25,962 bases of DNA from a virus, in the IMG/VR virus record IMGVR_UViG_3300009419_000081, positions 1 to 25,962 of that record; one strand, written 5' to 3'. Shown here piece after piece: positions 19,245 to 25,962 of the stretch (position 1 is the first letter of the stretch; every line of letters begins with the position of its first letter). The notes under the pieces are model-generated. The model worked only from the letters and a program-made list of their open reading frames with translations. It ran no database searches and was not told the origin of the DNA. Position numbers and translations under genes: made by a program.

Positions 19245-20873
19245 TTATCTTACTCCGCCAGTTATGTTAGATGGATTGGTGTTTTGACCTTCAACCACAA
19301 AGTTAGACAAAGGTGGCTTTATCCCTGTAGGCTTTAGAGCATCTAGTTGCGCCTTGCTAAAACCGCCAGTACGCAAAGTTTTCTCAAGTTTTTCATAGGC
19401 TTTAGCGGCCTCCTCTGCTTGTCTCTGCAAGTTCCGTTGAGCTTGAGCAGAGTTCATCCCTTTGGTAACCATTGCTTTCTCAAACTCAGCCTTCTCTGGC
19501 GCAGTCAAAGCTGAACCAAACAAATCGTTTCTAACCTTGTTGACATTGTTTTGATAATTTTGCCACCATTGATATAGCGCAACACTTTTCTCATCGCTTT
19601 GCTTGCCAGCCGCAAAAACTGCAACTTCGCCAGCCGCATTAGTTCCATAACCAGCGTATTCTGGTTTAAATGTGTCGTAAAGATCAACAAGTTTGTCAAC
19701 TCCTGTTGCTCTGTCTGCAAGTTTTGTTGAATCGCCAAAGCTAATTGGCTTGCCATCCTTGGCTTTTTCGGCCTCATCTTGCGCTTGTTTGATTTTGAGC
19801 CTAGCCAATTCAACATTCAACTCTCTGAGAGTATTGTTTGTATATCTTGACTGATCTCTAGCACTCTTATCCGACTCATATCTTTGAGCATCGCTATTCA
19901 ACTTTGTCAACTTTTCCAGCAATCCATTTTGGTCTTCAAAGTCAAGATTCGCAAAGTTTTTGGCAAGTTGGTTAGCGTAGGGCAATATCGTTGGATGAAT
20001 TGCTTTGCTAGTAATCAATGTTTGAATTGCATTGTCAGATGTAACATTTTGAACTGGCTGACCCTCTGGAGTAATGAGTTTCCAAGTTCCATTTGGTTGA
20101 CGTTCAAGGAGTTTTTCACCCTTCTTGAGTTCCTTAGTCTCTGGCGCAAGTTTCTTCAGAACCTCACGACCAGCAACAGTTGTAGAAAGTCTTGCTTCAA
20201 CATCTTTGTCACGAGTCCCATCAGGTTTAAACAGAGTCCTAGCAAGTTGTTGAACTTGCAAAGATTCAACGCCCTGAACACTCTCAAGCCGTTGTTTAAC
20301 AAGATTTGCACCAGCTTGACCATATTGAGACACAAGCAAATTAGCGACATCTTCATTGAATGTCTTAGTTGTTGCGTCAAACAATGGTTTTGTTGGCTCA
20401 CCAGTGTCAGGGTTGATGCCGTTAGCAATGCTTAATGCTCTGGCTTCCATTCCACGCTGTTGCATACCTTGACCACGTTCAACCAAGAACTTCTCACGCT
20501 CAAAGCCACGAATCTCTGCGACTGATGCCTGTTCTCTAGCCTTCATCATCTCATTACGCAAAAGGAAAGCGGCTTCTTGGTCACCGACTTGCAATGCGGC
20601 TTGAATGCCTCTTGCATAAGAGTCTGGATTAGCAGGGTCAATCATGCCAAGGATTTGCTGACGCTGAGTAATCTTCTGCAATTGAGGGTCTGTACCACCT
20701 AAAGCACCACCAATGCCTTGACCAGCCTGATACCCTGCTTGCTGATACAGCATTCTGGCTCGGTCTAAAGGAGCCATTTCAGCACTACGAGCAAACCGCT
20801 GTTGCATAGCGGCTTCTTGTGCCGCTAAATACTGTTGTGGATTTGTAAACAATCCTAAGATGTCGCTTGCCAT
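19245..20873 (-). CDS. Probable internal virion/ejection protein, 542 residues
   Basis: A highly helical, Gln/Ala/Lys-rich protein beginning MASDILGLFTNPQQYLAAQE, with a Gly-rich part (YQAGQGIGGALGG) and long charged helices (NELMK-like and QEASVAEIRGFEREK). Further motifs include ALYQWWQNYQNNVNKVRNDL and a GSALTAPEKAEFEKAMV segment. The stop and the next start are two bases apart. Position between two other long proteins, ahead of lysis, fits ejection proteins carried in the head. No lytic transglycosylase motif (such as a clear ES...GLMQ) is seen in any of the three, so if the phage has one it is elsewhere. Confidence 0.7.
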   Translation of the reverse strand: MASDILGLFTNPQQYLAAQEAAMQQRFARSAEMAPLDRARMLYQQAGYQAGQGIGGALGGTDPQLQKITQRQQILGMIDPANPDSYARGIQAALQVGDQEAAFLLRNEMMKAREQASVAEIRGFEREKFLVERGQGMQQRGMEARALSIANGINPDTGEPTKPLFDATTKTFNEDVANLLVSQYGQAGANLVKQRLESVQGVESLQVQQLARTLFKPDGTRDKDVEARLSTTVAGREVLKKLAPETKELKKGEKLLERQPNGTWKLITPEGQPVQNVTSDNAIQTLITSKAIHPTILPYANQLAKNFANLDFEDQNGLLEKLTKLNSDAQRYESDKSARDQSRYTNNTLRELNVELARLKIKQAQDEAEKAKDGKPISFGDSTKLADRATGVDKLVDLYDTFKPEYAGYGTNAAGEVAVFAAGKQSDEKSVALYQWWQNYQNNVNKVRNDLFGSALTAPEKAEFEKAMVTKGMNSAQAQRNLQRQAEEAAKAYEKLEKTLRTGGFSKAQLDALKPTGIKPPLSNFVVEGQNTNPSNITGGVR

Positions 20874-20883
20874 GTCTTACCCC

Positions 20884-22656
20884 TTATGTTCCAAACAGTT
20901 TCAAAACTTCAGCCGCTGTATATGTCTTTTCTGGAGAGCCTACACCAAATATATTGTTTAGAGCACTCTTAAACTCAGGGCTTTTACTGAAAGCTGATAA
21001 GGCTTCACCACTTCCAGTAAACGCATTGCTTGGAGCCATAGTAGCCGCAGCACTTGTAATACCGCCACTTAACAGCTTTCCAGCCTCTGCCGTTCCAGCA
21101 GTAGTCTTAGCGCCAATTGAAGTGCCAAGATTTAATGATCGTTCTGCAAGTCCCTCAAGTCCTGCTGATGTATCCATAGCAGTAGCAAATGGAGCATAAG
21201 CGCCAGTTAGTCCTGTGTAATATCTGTTACTCAAGTTAGCACCAGTATCAAACAAGCCAGAACCAAAAGTAATGCGGTTTCTTGCTTCTTGGTCAGCTTG
21301 AGCCGCAAGAGCTAAATCTTGTTGTGCAATAGCGTTGTAGTAAGCGGCATACTCAGGGCTTGTAGCCATCAAGTTTCCACCTTGGGAAACAGCAGCACCA
21401 CCACGACCTTGTTGGAACAACTTGTTTTGCAACTCAGCTAATTGAGTTTGTCGGCTAGGACTAATCAATGCTTGTTGTTTAGAGATGTAGTCAGCCGCAA
21501 CAGCTTCTGGAGACTTAGCAAGGTAACTCTCACCAAGAGTAAACAAACTTTTTGCAGCACCAGTCAAAGGAGCATATGCGGCTCTTGCGCTTTCAGCATC
21601 AAGCAATCCTTGATCTGCAAGTTTTTTCAGTCTATCCTGATAGGCTTTGATTTCATCACTAGCCGTATAACCAGCAGTTGTGAGATTACCTTCTGCATCG
21701 TAACCAAAGTTAGATGTTCCAAATCGAGTGGTAACGCCAACAGGACGGAACTTAGCCGCATCAGCGGCAATACGAGCCGCCTCAATCTGAGCATCTGCTT
21801 GTATTTTTGCTGCGTCAGTTGCCTTATCAGCAATTTTATTTGCGCCAGCACTACTAATCAATGTCTGTACAGCAGCAACACCAAGTTTGGCTAGTGTATC
21901 TTTACTAAGTCCTGTTAATGCCGCTGCCTTTGTGAACAAAGAATCAATCGCTCCTTTATCAGTAGGCGCAATTGGCCCCATAAACTCATCAGAAGGGGTT
22001 GTATAACCACCACTAGGTGTCGCAGTAGTTGGTGCGCTAGTAGCTACAGAAGGTACGTTTGCGGCAACATCAACTGGTGGCGCAGGGCTAATCATTCCAT
22101 CTGGAGAAGTTACTATTGGTTGCGTGTAGGATGAACTTTCAAACAAACCTGTGGATGGAGGAGCAGGGCTGATTAAGCCTTCAGGTGAAGTTACTATTGG
22201 TTGTGTATAAGATGAACTCTCAAATAAACCTGTAGTTTCTGGTACAACAGGAGGAGCCATTACAGGGGCTGAAAACATACCTGATGGTGGCGGTGCAGAT
22301 GTTGCTCCAGTATATGAACTAGTGGCATTTGCAGCATCTCCAACAGGAGCCATGTCAACGCCAGTAGTAGCACCAGCCGCACCACTAGCCGCAGTTGCAC
22401 CTCTTATCGCATTTGCGCCAGCAGTAAATGTTGCAGCAAGAGCCGCATTCTTTATAATGTCTTTTGTTGAATCTCCAGCAAGTGCGCTTGCACCACCACT
22501 GAGAGCCGCCGCACCAACAACAGAAGCAGCCGCACCAGTAGCGCCAAGAGAAGAACCAATTAAAGGAATTAGTGGAGGGTAAACAATAGATGCAACTAAT
22601 GCAACAGGCTTTGCAACCTTCTTAACAAACTTTTTAAATTTTTTCCAATTTGCCAT
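20884..22656 (-). CDS. Probable internal virion/ejection protein, 590 residues, with tandem repeat
   Basis: I chose ATG 22656 (GGGAG upstream, one base after the previous stop), giving a basic N terminus MANWKKFKKFVKKVAKPVAL followed by hydrophobic VASIVYPPLIPLIG. An Ala/Gly-rich region with weakly membrane-like segments follows, then a Pro/Ser/Thr-rich linker containing a 27-residue tandem repeat (residues 142-195). A helical, Ala/Gln-rich second half (AAKIQADAQIEAARIAADAA; LAELQNKLFQQGRGG) completes it. A basic, membrane-active start with long helical parts suits a protein that crosses the envelope during DNA injection. Function is inferred. Confidence 0.72.
   Translation of the reverse strand: MANWKKFKKFVKKVAKPVALVASIVYPPLIPLIGSSLGATGAAASVVGAAALSGGASALAGDSTKDIIKNAALAATFTAGANAIRGATAASGAAGATTGVDMAPVGDAANATSSYTGATSAPPPSGMFSAPVMAPPVVPETTGLFESSSYTQPIVTSPEGLISPAPPSTGLFESSSYTQPIVTSPDGMISPAPPVDVAANVPSVATSAPTTATPSGGYTTPSDEFMGPIAPTDKGAIDSLFTKAAALTGLSKDTLAKLGVAAVQTLISSAGANKIADKATDAAKIQADAQIEAARIAADAAKFRPVGVTTRFGTSNFGYDAEGNLTTAGYTASDEIKAYQDRLKKLADQGLLDAESARAAYAPLTGAAKSLFTLGESYLAKSPEAVAADYISKQQALISPSRQTQLAELQNKLFQQGRGGAAVSQGGNLMATSPEYAAYYNAIAQQDLALAAQADQEARNRITFGSGLFDTGANLSNRYYTGLTGAYAPFATAMDTSAGLEGLAERSLNLGTSIGAKTTAGTAEAGKLLSGGITSAAATMAPSNAFTGSGEALSAFSKSPEFKSALNNIFGVGSPEKTYTAAEVLKLFGT
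22072..22233 (-). repeat. 81-bp tandem coding repeat in the ejection protein
   Basis: Two in-frame 27-residue copies, each TGLFESSSYTQPIVTSP followed by (E/D)G(L/M)ISPAPP, occupy residues 142-168 and 169-195. Only three residues differ, while the DNA shows more silent changes. It looks like an old tandem duplication in a flexible linker. Confidence 0.85.
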
Positions 22657-22657
22657 T

Positions 22658-22939
22658 TCAAGCTCCCAATTCGCCAGAGGCAATCATTTGCCTTGCCATC
22701 TCGCCAAGAGTGGCAAAAACACCAATAAGTTCATAGTCAATCTCTGTTTCCAAATCTTCAGCTTCAGCCAAGTCACTATCAATAATGGCTTGCAATAGTT
22801 GTGGATACAAAGACTTGTCTTGCAAAACACGTTCAGCCAACTTGCCAATGCTAATCAAGGTTTCAGGGCTAACACCCTCCTCTTGCATGGCCTCACGAAC
22901 CATTTGTTTTGTTTCTGCGACTTGTTGTGCTGTTGCCAT
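22658..22939 (-). CDS. Hypothetical small virion-associated protein, 93 residues
   Basis: A strong AAGGAG precedes ATG 22939. The acidic, helical protein begins MATAQQVAETKQMVREAMQE, has SPETLISIGKLAERVLQD and LYPQLLQAIIDSD, then a very acidic AEAEDLETEIDYE and a hydrophobic helix (LIGVFATLGEMARQMIASG). I do not recognise a family. Its place between a tail-domain protein and the ejection proteins suggests a virion component or a chaperone for them. An acidic surface would suit a chaperone for the basic ejection protein that follows; that is speculation. Confidence 0.7.
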   Translation of the reverse strand: MATAQQVAETKQMVREAMQEEGVSPETLISIGKLAERVLQDKSLYPQLLQAIIDSDLAEAEDLETEIDYELIGVFATLGEMARQMIASGELGA

Positions 22940-22950
22940 TGTTCTTCTCC

Positions 22951-23223
22951 TTAAATAGTGCCGTTGGCAATCACGTTGCCCAACACAGTCAAATTACCAC
23001 TAGCATCAATCTTTGCAACAGCAGTAGATGAGTTGTAGATGTACAAGACGTTAGATGTCTCTACAAACGAGAAGTTCGTAAAAGTACCATCAGCCTTGGT
23101 TGCAATGGCAGTCTGAATGTTTGTAAATTCAGTGTCAATCTCAGAACCCTTGACAACCTTACCCGCATTGCCAGAAGCCAAGGCATCTTTAGCGGCGAAA
23201 TTCGTGGTTTTTGTGTAATTCAT
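22951..23223 (-). CDS. Small tail-fibre-domain protein, 90 residues
   Basis: The sequence MNYTKTTNFAAKDALASGNA, then KVVKGSEIDTEFTNIQTAIA, resembles the N-terminal segment of podovirus tail fibres, which often carries NFAxKDxLxxGxAxKxVxGTEID. The rest (NVLYIYNSSTAVAKIDASGN, LTVLGNVIANGTI) is a beta-strand pattern like fibre trimerisation or spike repeats. A full fibre would be much longer, so this is a stand-alone module or a remnant of a longer gene split by the HNH gene. AAGGA inside the end of the HNH gene serves as its ribosome binding site, one base after that gene's stop. Confidence 0.72.
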   Translation of the reverse strand: MNYTKTTNFAAKDALASGNAGKVVKGSEIDTEFTNIQTAIATKADGTFTNFSFVETSNVLYIYNSSTAVAKIDASGNLTVLGNVIANGTI

Positions 23224-23224
23224 G

Positions 23225-23758
23225 TCACATTCCTTGCTTCATATACGCCAAAATAAGCTCAAGCTCTTCAATGGAAGAATTTGTTTTCATTCTATTTGCT
23301 TTCCAAGAAATAATTTGAATATTATCTTTTGTGTAGCCTTTTGTTGAATCAATCCTATCAATGCTAGGACTACTCTCTCTGAATCCTGCGTCACCAAAAA
23401 CTAACGGTGTTCCAAAAATTGGACACAACCCATCTTTGGGGAAAATGTCTTTGATGTCTTGAATTGTTAACTTGTTCTCTCGTGATTTCTTCTTTGATCG
23501 CTGCTTCGAAGCATTCAATAACATCTGCAATCTATATTCAAAATCTTTTCTTCGGTTCGCCTGATAGTTTCTTGAATACAACAATAACTCATCTTTGTTA
23601 TTTATGCGTCTATTTTTTTGATACTCAAGGTCACAAGGTCTGCATCTGTATTGCAAGCCATCAGAAGAAGAGCTATTCTTTGTAAAGTCGAAAAGAGATT
23701 TCGTAACCTTGCAAATATTGCATGGCTTTGTTTTTTCAACGACTTGTAGATTACTCAC
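23225..23758 (-). CDS. HNH endonuclease with zinc finger (probable homing enzyme)
   Basis: The 177-residue protein starts at GTG 23758 after AAGGAGATACA. Its N terminus has a Cys4 finger: Cys13, Cys16, Cys39 and Cys42 (PCNICKVTKS, YRCRPCDLEY). A basic helical part follows (RKDFEYRLQMLLNASKQRSK). The nuclease core is LCPIFGTPLVFGD, then SPSIDRIDSTKGYTKDNIQI and ISWKANRMKTNSS, the pattern of phage HNH enzymes related to homing endonucleases. The gene is visibly richer in A and T than its structural neighbours and interrupts them, signs of recent insertion. The next gene's start signal lies in its last codons. Confidence 0.85.
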   Translation of the reverse strand: MSNLQVVEKTKPCNICKVTKSLFDFTKNSSSSDGLQYRCRPCDLEYQKNRRINNKDELLLYSRNYQANRRKDFEYRLQMLLNASKQRSKKKSRENKLTIQDIKDIFPKDGLCPIFGTPLVFGDAGFRESSPSIDRIDSTKGYTKDNIQIISWKANRMKTNSSIEELELILAYMKQGM

Positions 23759-23767
23759 TGTATCTCC

Positions 23768-25327
23768 TTAAACCGTTTTGCCATCTTTGGCTTGAATTTC
23801 AATCTTTTGAATGCTGATTGGCGAACCATTTATCTGCACTTCATATCCAGTCTGCACAACATTACCAAATCCTGATGCTTGAGCAACCAACGTACTCAAT
23901 TGAATGCCAGAAGAATAATAAGCAACAGGAACACCATTGTCGCCATACTCAGCCCTTCCATACTCAGCAACAGTAGTCACAGGAATGTCCAATGTTGCCG
24001 AATAGTACTGACCAGAGAAGTCGTAGCCCCACTTGATAATGAAGCCTTGATTAGAGCCACCAATGACAACTACTGAAATGCGTTTGACAACAGATGTAAC
24101 CTCTGTCTCATTAAGGTTTGCGTAGTTAGTGAAGTACTGCATACGGTATGTCGTAGCATGGTCTAGATAAGTACCATACTTGCCAACATAACCATTCTTG
24201 CCAATCAGCAAGTCACCATTGCGTCTAGAGTACAGAGAAGTAGGCTCAATAGAGTCCCAAGTCGTTACTCTTGCAGAACCATCTTCCAACTGTGCCTTTG
24301 TGTCAAATACATAAGTTACCTTAGTAACAGGCAAGTTCAACAAGTAGAAACCGTTAGATTCTGAGTAAACAGCCTTGATGTTTGCCAAGACTTCAGAACT
24401 AACATTGGTCATCAAGTCATTACGCACATTCTTAGACAAGTCTCGCAAAGGTGCAGACTTCTCTTGAATAGTACGCAACAAACTACGCACACCACTGTTT
24501 GACAAGAAGATGATGTCAGTGCCAGTGGTAGCAATTGAGTCTCTAGACAAGCAACCAATCTCTGCAATGGTGTCAGCCAATGACATGGTAGATGGTGTTG
24601 TTGCACCTTGATAAACCAAGATTTGACGCTTGCCAAAGACAAAGAAGTAATTGTTATGAGCAGCTAAACCCATAATCTGATCTGCACCGTTAGGCCACAC
24701 TCTAGACACATCTAAAGTGCCTGAAGTGCCACCAGTCCATACATGACCAGCCAACAAGTCAGAGAATGTGATAGTTACATTGTCGCTAGATGTCTCAGCA
24801 ACCCACAATCGACCAAACGCAGAAACAGCAATGTTTCCAAGTGGCACAGTACCAGCATAGCCAGTCTTCTCTGAAACTCTGCGATATGTTGTGGTGCTAA
24901 CAGCAGGGTCATAGATCAAAGGCGTATGACCAAGCTGGAAGAAGTAAGTGATGCCATTCAAGGATGCACACTGCCAGTTACTAGCTGTGATGGTAGGAGC
25001 AGTACCCCCTCCCCCATAGGTCAACTCGACAACAGCATTGGTTCCATCCAACTTGAATAGCTTATTGTTGCCAGCAAAGAGGGTGGTCAAAGTACCATCA
25101 ACTTGGACTAATTCATGGATAACACCAATGTTGTTTGCACCAAGATTGCCTGAAGACGAGTTAACCCTTGACCAACCCTTGCGTGAACCAATACGCCCAA
25201 ACTGGTCAATCACGCAATTAGTGGCAATAGACGCAAAACCAGACACTAAAGTAAGCGGCGAGTCTTGTGTATTCAGCTCGAAAAAGCCGGGGGCTGAGAT
25301 GCCATAGATCATCAATGGCTTACTCAT
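23768..25327 (-). CDS. Tail protein, probable nozzle/tail-tubular-B-like, 519 residues
   Basis: The protein begins MSKPLMIYGISAPGFFELNT, then CVIDQFGRIGSRKGW. It carries many beta-rich segments typical of a propeller-like tail hub (FAGNNKLFKLDGTNAV; ASLNGITYFFQLGHTPLIYD; GRLWVAETSSDNVTITFSDL; GAADQIMGLAAHN-like NGADQIMGLAAHN). Phage nozzle proteins such as tail tubular protein B share this repeated sensor-like pattern. The start overlaps the previous stop as ATGA. It sits in the right order after the adaptor. I cannot confirm the fold without a structural search. Confidence 0.72.
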   Translation of the reverse strand: MSKPLMIYGISAPGFFELNTQDSPLTLVSGFASIATNCVIDQFGRIGSRKGWSRVNSSSGNLGANNIGVIHELVQVDGTLTTLFAGNNKLFKLDGTNAVVELTYGGGGTAPTITASNWQCASLNGITYFFQLGHTPLIYDPAVSTTTYRRVSEKTGYAGTVPLGNIAVSAFGRLWVAETSSDNVTITFSDLLAGHVWTGGTSGTLDVSRVWPNGADQIMGLAAHNNYFFVFGKRQILVYQGATTPSTMSLADTIAEIGCLSRDSIATTGTDIIFLSNSGVRSLLRTIQEKSAPLRDLSKNVRNDLMTNVSSEVLANIKAVYSESNGFYLLNLPVTKVTYVFDTKAQLEDGSARVTTWDSIEPTSLYSRRNGDLLIGKNGYVGKYGTYLDHATTYRMQYFTNYANLNETEVTSVVKRISVVVIGGSNQGFIIKWGYDFSGQYYSATLDIPVTTVAEYGRAEYGDNGVPVAYYSSGIQLSTLVAQASGFGNVVQTGYEVQINGSPISIQKIEIQAKDGKTV

Positions 25328-25962
25328 ATAGCCACAAACTCCTGATTTTCGGGGTAACGAGTGCCTTCCAGAGCAATATAGTCAGCCAACATTGCCTTGT
25401 AAAACAACATGGCCTCAGAGGAATCCAAACCACCATCTTCACCACGTTCAACCAAAGCACGAGCATAAGCATTCTGGACAACCAAAACATCAGGAACAAG
25501 CACTACAGTCTGGTCTAACGTCAATGTGGCCTGTGGCACTGACAAGCTAAATGGGATGGTATACACGCCATCAGGACGAGGATAAATATTTACCTTGGTG
25601 TCGTAGCTTCCATTAACGCCATCAAAGGCATATTCTGAAGGAATGCCACTAACAGGCGTAGAGAAATTCTGTTTGCGGTTCATTGACGCAAAGTCAATGT
25701 TCTTCATGCCAATATTGCTAGTTGTGTTCAGAACATCAATAACTTGAAACTTCTGACCAGAACCAGTCAAGGCATAGGAGTAAGTACCAGCCGATGTGGT
25801 GATGGTAATTGTTGTACCCAAGACATTCCACGAGAAAGCATCTTCAATCTGACGCTTTGCATCATTGACAAACTTGCCAATCAAAGTGGAATAGCTTGTT
25901 GCAGTAACGGTTGCTACAGTTGGTTCACGCAACCGAATTAAGACATCGTTTACAAGTTCTAA
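25324..25962 (-). CDS. Head-tail adaptor/tail-tubular-A-like protein, 5' end outside window
   Basis: The frame is open to the right edge, with visible residues beginning LELVNDVLIRLREPTVATVT and 212 residues in view. A TTG inside the window (25932) is not the likely start, since the upstream residues read as conserved protein. KFVNDAKRQIEDAFSWNVLG and NAYARALVERGEDGGLDSSE are characteristic of gatekeeper/adaptor proteins of short-tailed phages, which plug the portal and join it to the nozzle. Its stop overlaps the next start (ATGA at 25327). Only a few codons should be missing. Confidence 0.75.
   Translation of the reverse strand, partial: LELVNDVLIRLREPTVATVTATSYSTLIGKFVNDAKRQIEDAFSWNVLGTTITITTSAGTYSYALTGSGQKFQVIDVLNTTSNIGMKNIDFASMNRKQNFSTPVSGIPSEYAFDGVNGSYDTKVNIYPRPDGVYTIPFSLSVPQATLTLDQTVVLVPDVLVVQNAYARALVERGEDGGLDSSEAMLFYKAMLADYIALEGTRYPENQEFVAI

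Overview
The window looks like part of the genome of a tailed double-stranded DNA phage (Caudoviricetes), probably short-tailed (podovirus-like), infecting a Gram-negative bacterium. It carries a two-subunit terminase, a P22-size portal, long glycine/alanine-rich internal virion proteins, a compact tail module and a Gram-negative lysis set: holin, Rz with an embedded Rz1, an M15 peptidase endolysin and a small lipoprotein. Host RNA polymerase-type promoters, DnaA boxes and an IHF-type site suggest it relies on a proteobacterial host. A freshwater Burkholderiales-like host is only a guess. No integrase, DNA polymerase, RNA polymerase, tRNA or CRISPR array was found.

Layout. (1) 25962-15334, minus strand: a late operon running from a tail-adaptor gene cut by the right edge, through a second tail protein, an inserted HNH endonuclease, small structural proteins and three large presumed internal virion/ejection proteins, into the lysis cassette. 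(2) 12315-15380, plus strand: a tightly overlapping cassette of about a dozen very small genes, many joined by ATGA stop/start overlaps, ending tail-to-tail against the endolysin. (3) 12171-12281: a divergent promoter/operator region with three TTGACTA half-sites, between a small HTH regulator (minus) and the plus cassette. (4) 12162-5546, minus: regulator, RuvC-like resolvase, PAPS-reductase-like protein, small ORF, Cas4/RecB-type nuclease, SSB-like protein, primase-helicase and two unknown genes, with two Rho-independent terminator-like hairpins flanking the SSB gene. (5) 5545-4572: about 970 bp that I judge non-coding, with a DnaA-box/IHF/AT-rich origin-like segment (5136-5357) and a pair of long repeated hairpins next to the small terminase gene (4723-4931). 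(6) 4571-1, minus: small terminase, large terminase, portal and a collagen-like fibre/structural gene cut by the left edge.

Together the parts fit a phage that appears to borrow the host replisome through DnaA boxes while supplying its own primase-helicase, SSB and recombination nucleases. The gene order wraps around: portal leaves at the left edge and tail-adaptor enters at the right edge, both in the same direction. The missing part of a circularly permuted or circular genome would therefore hold the capsid genes.

The least explained parts are the repeat-rich non-coding segment by the terminase, the TTTGTCC repeat cluster before the 214-residue gene, the divergent switch with a possibly leaderless repressor mRNA, and the cassette of overlapping micro-genes, one of which contains another gene nested in a different frame.
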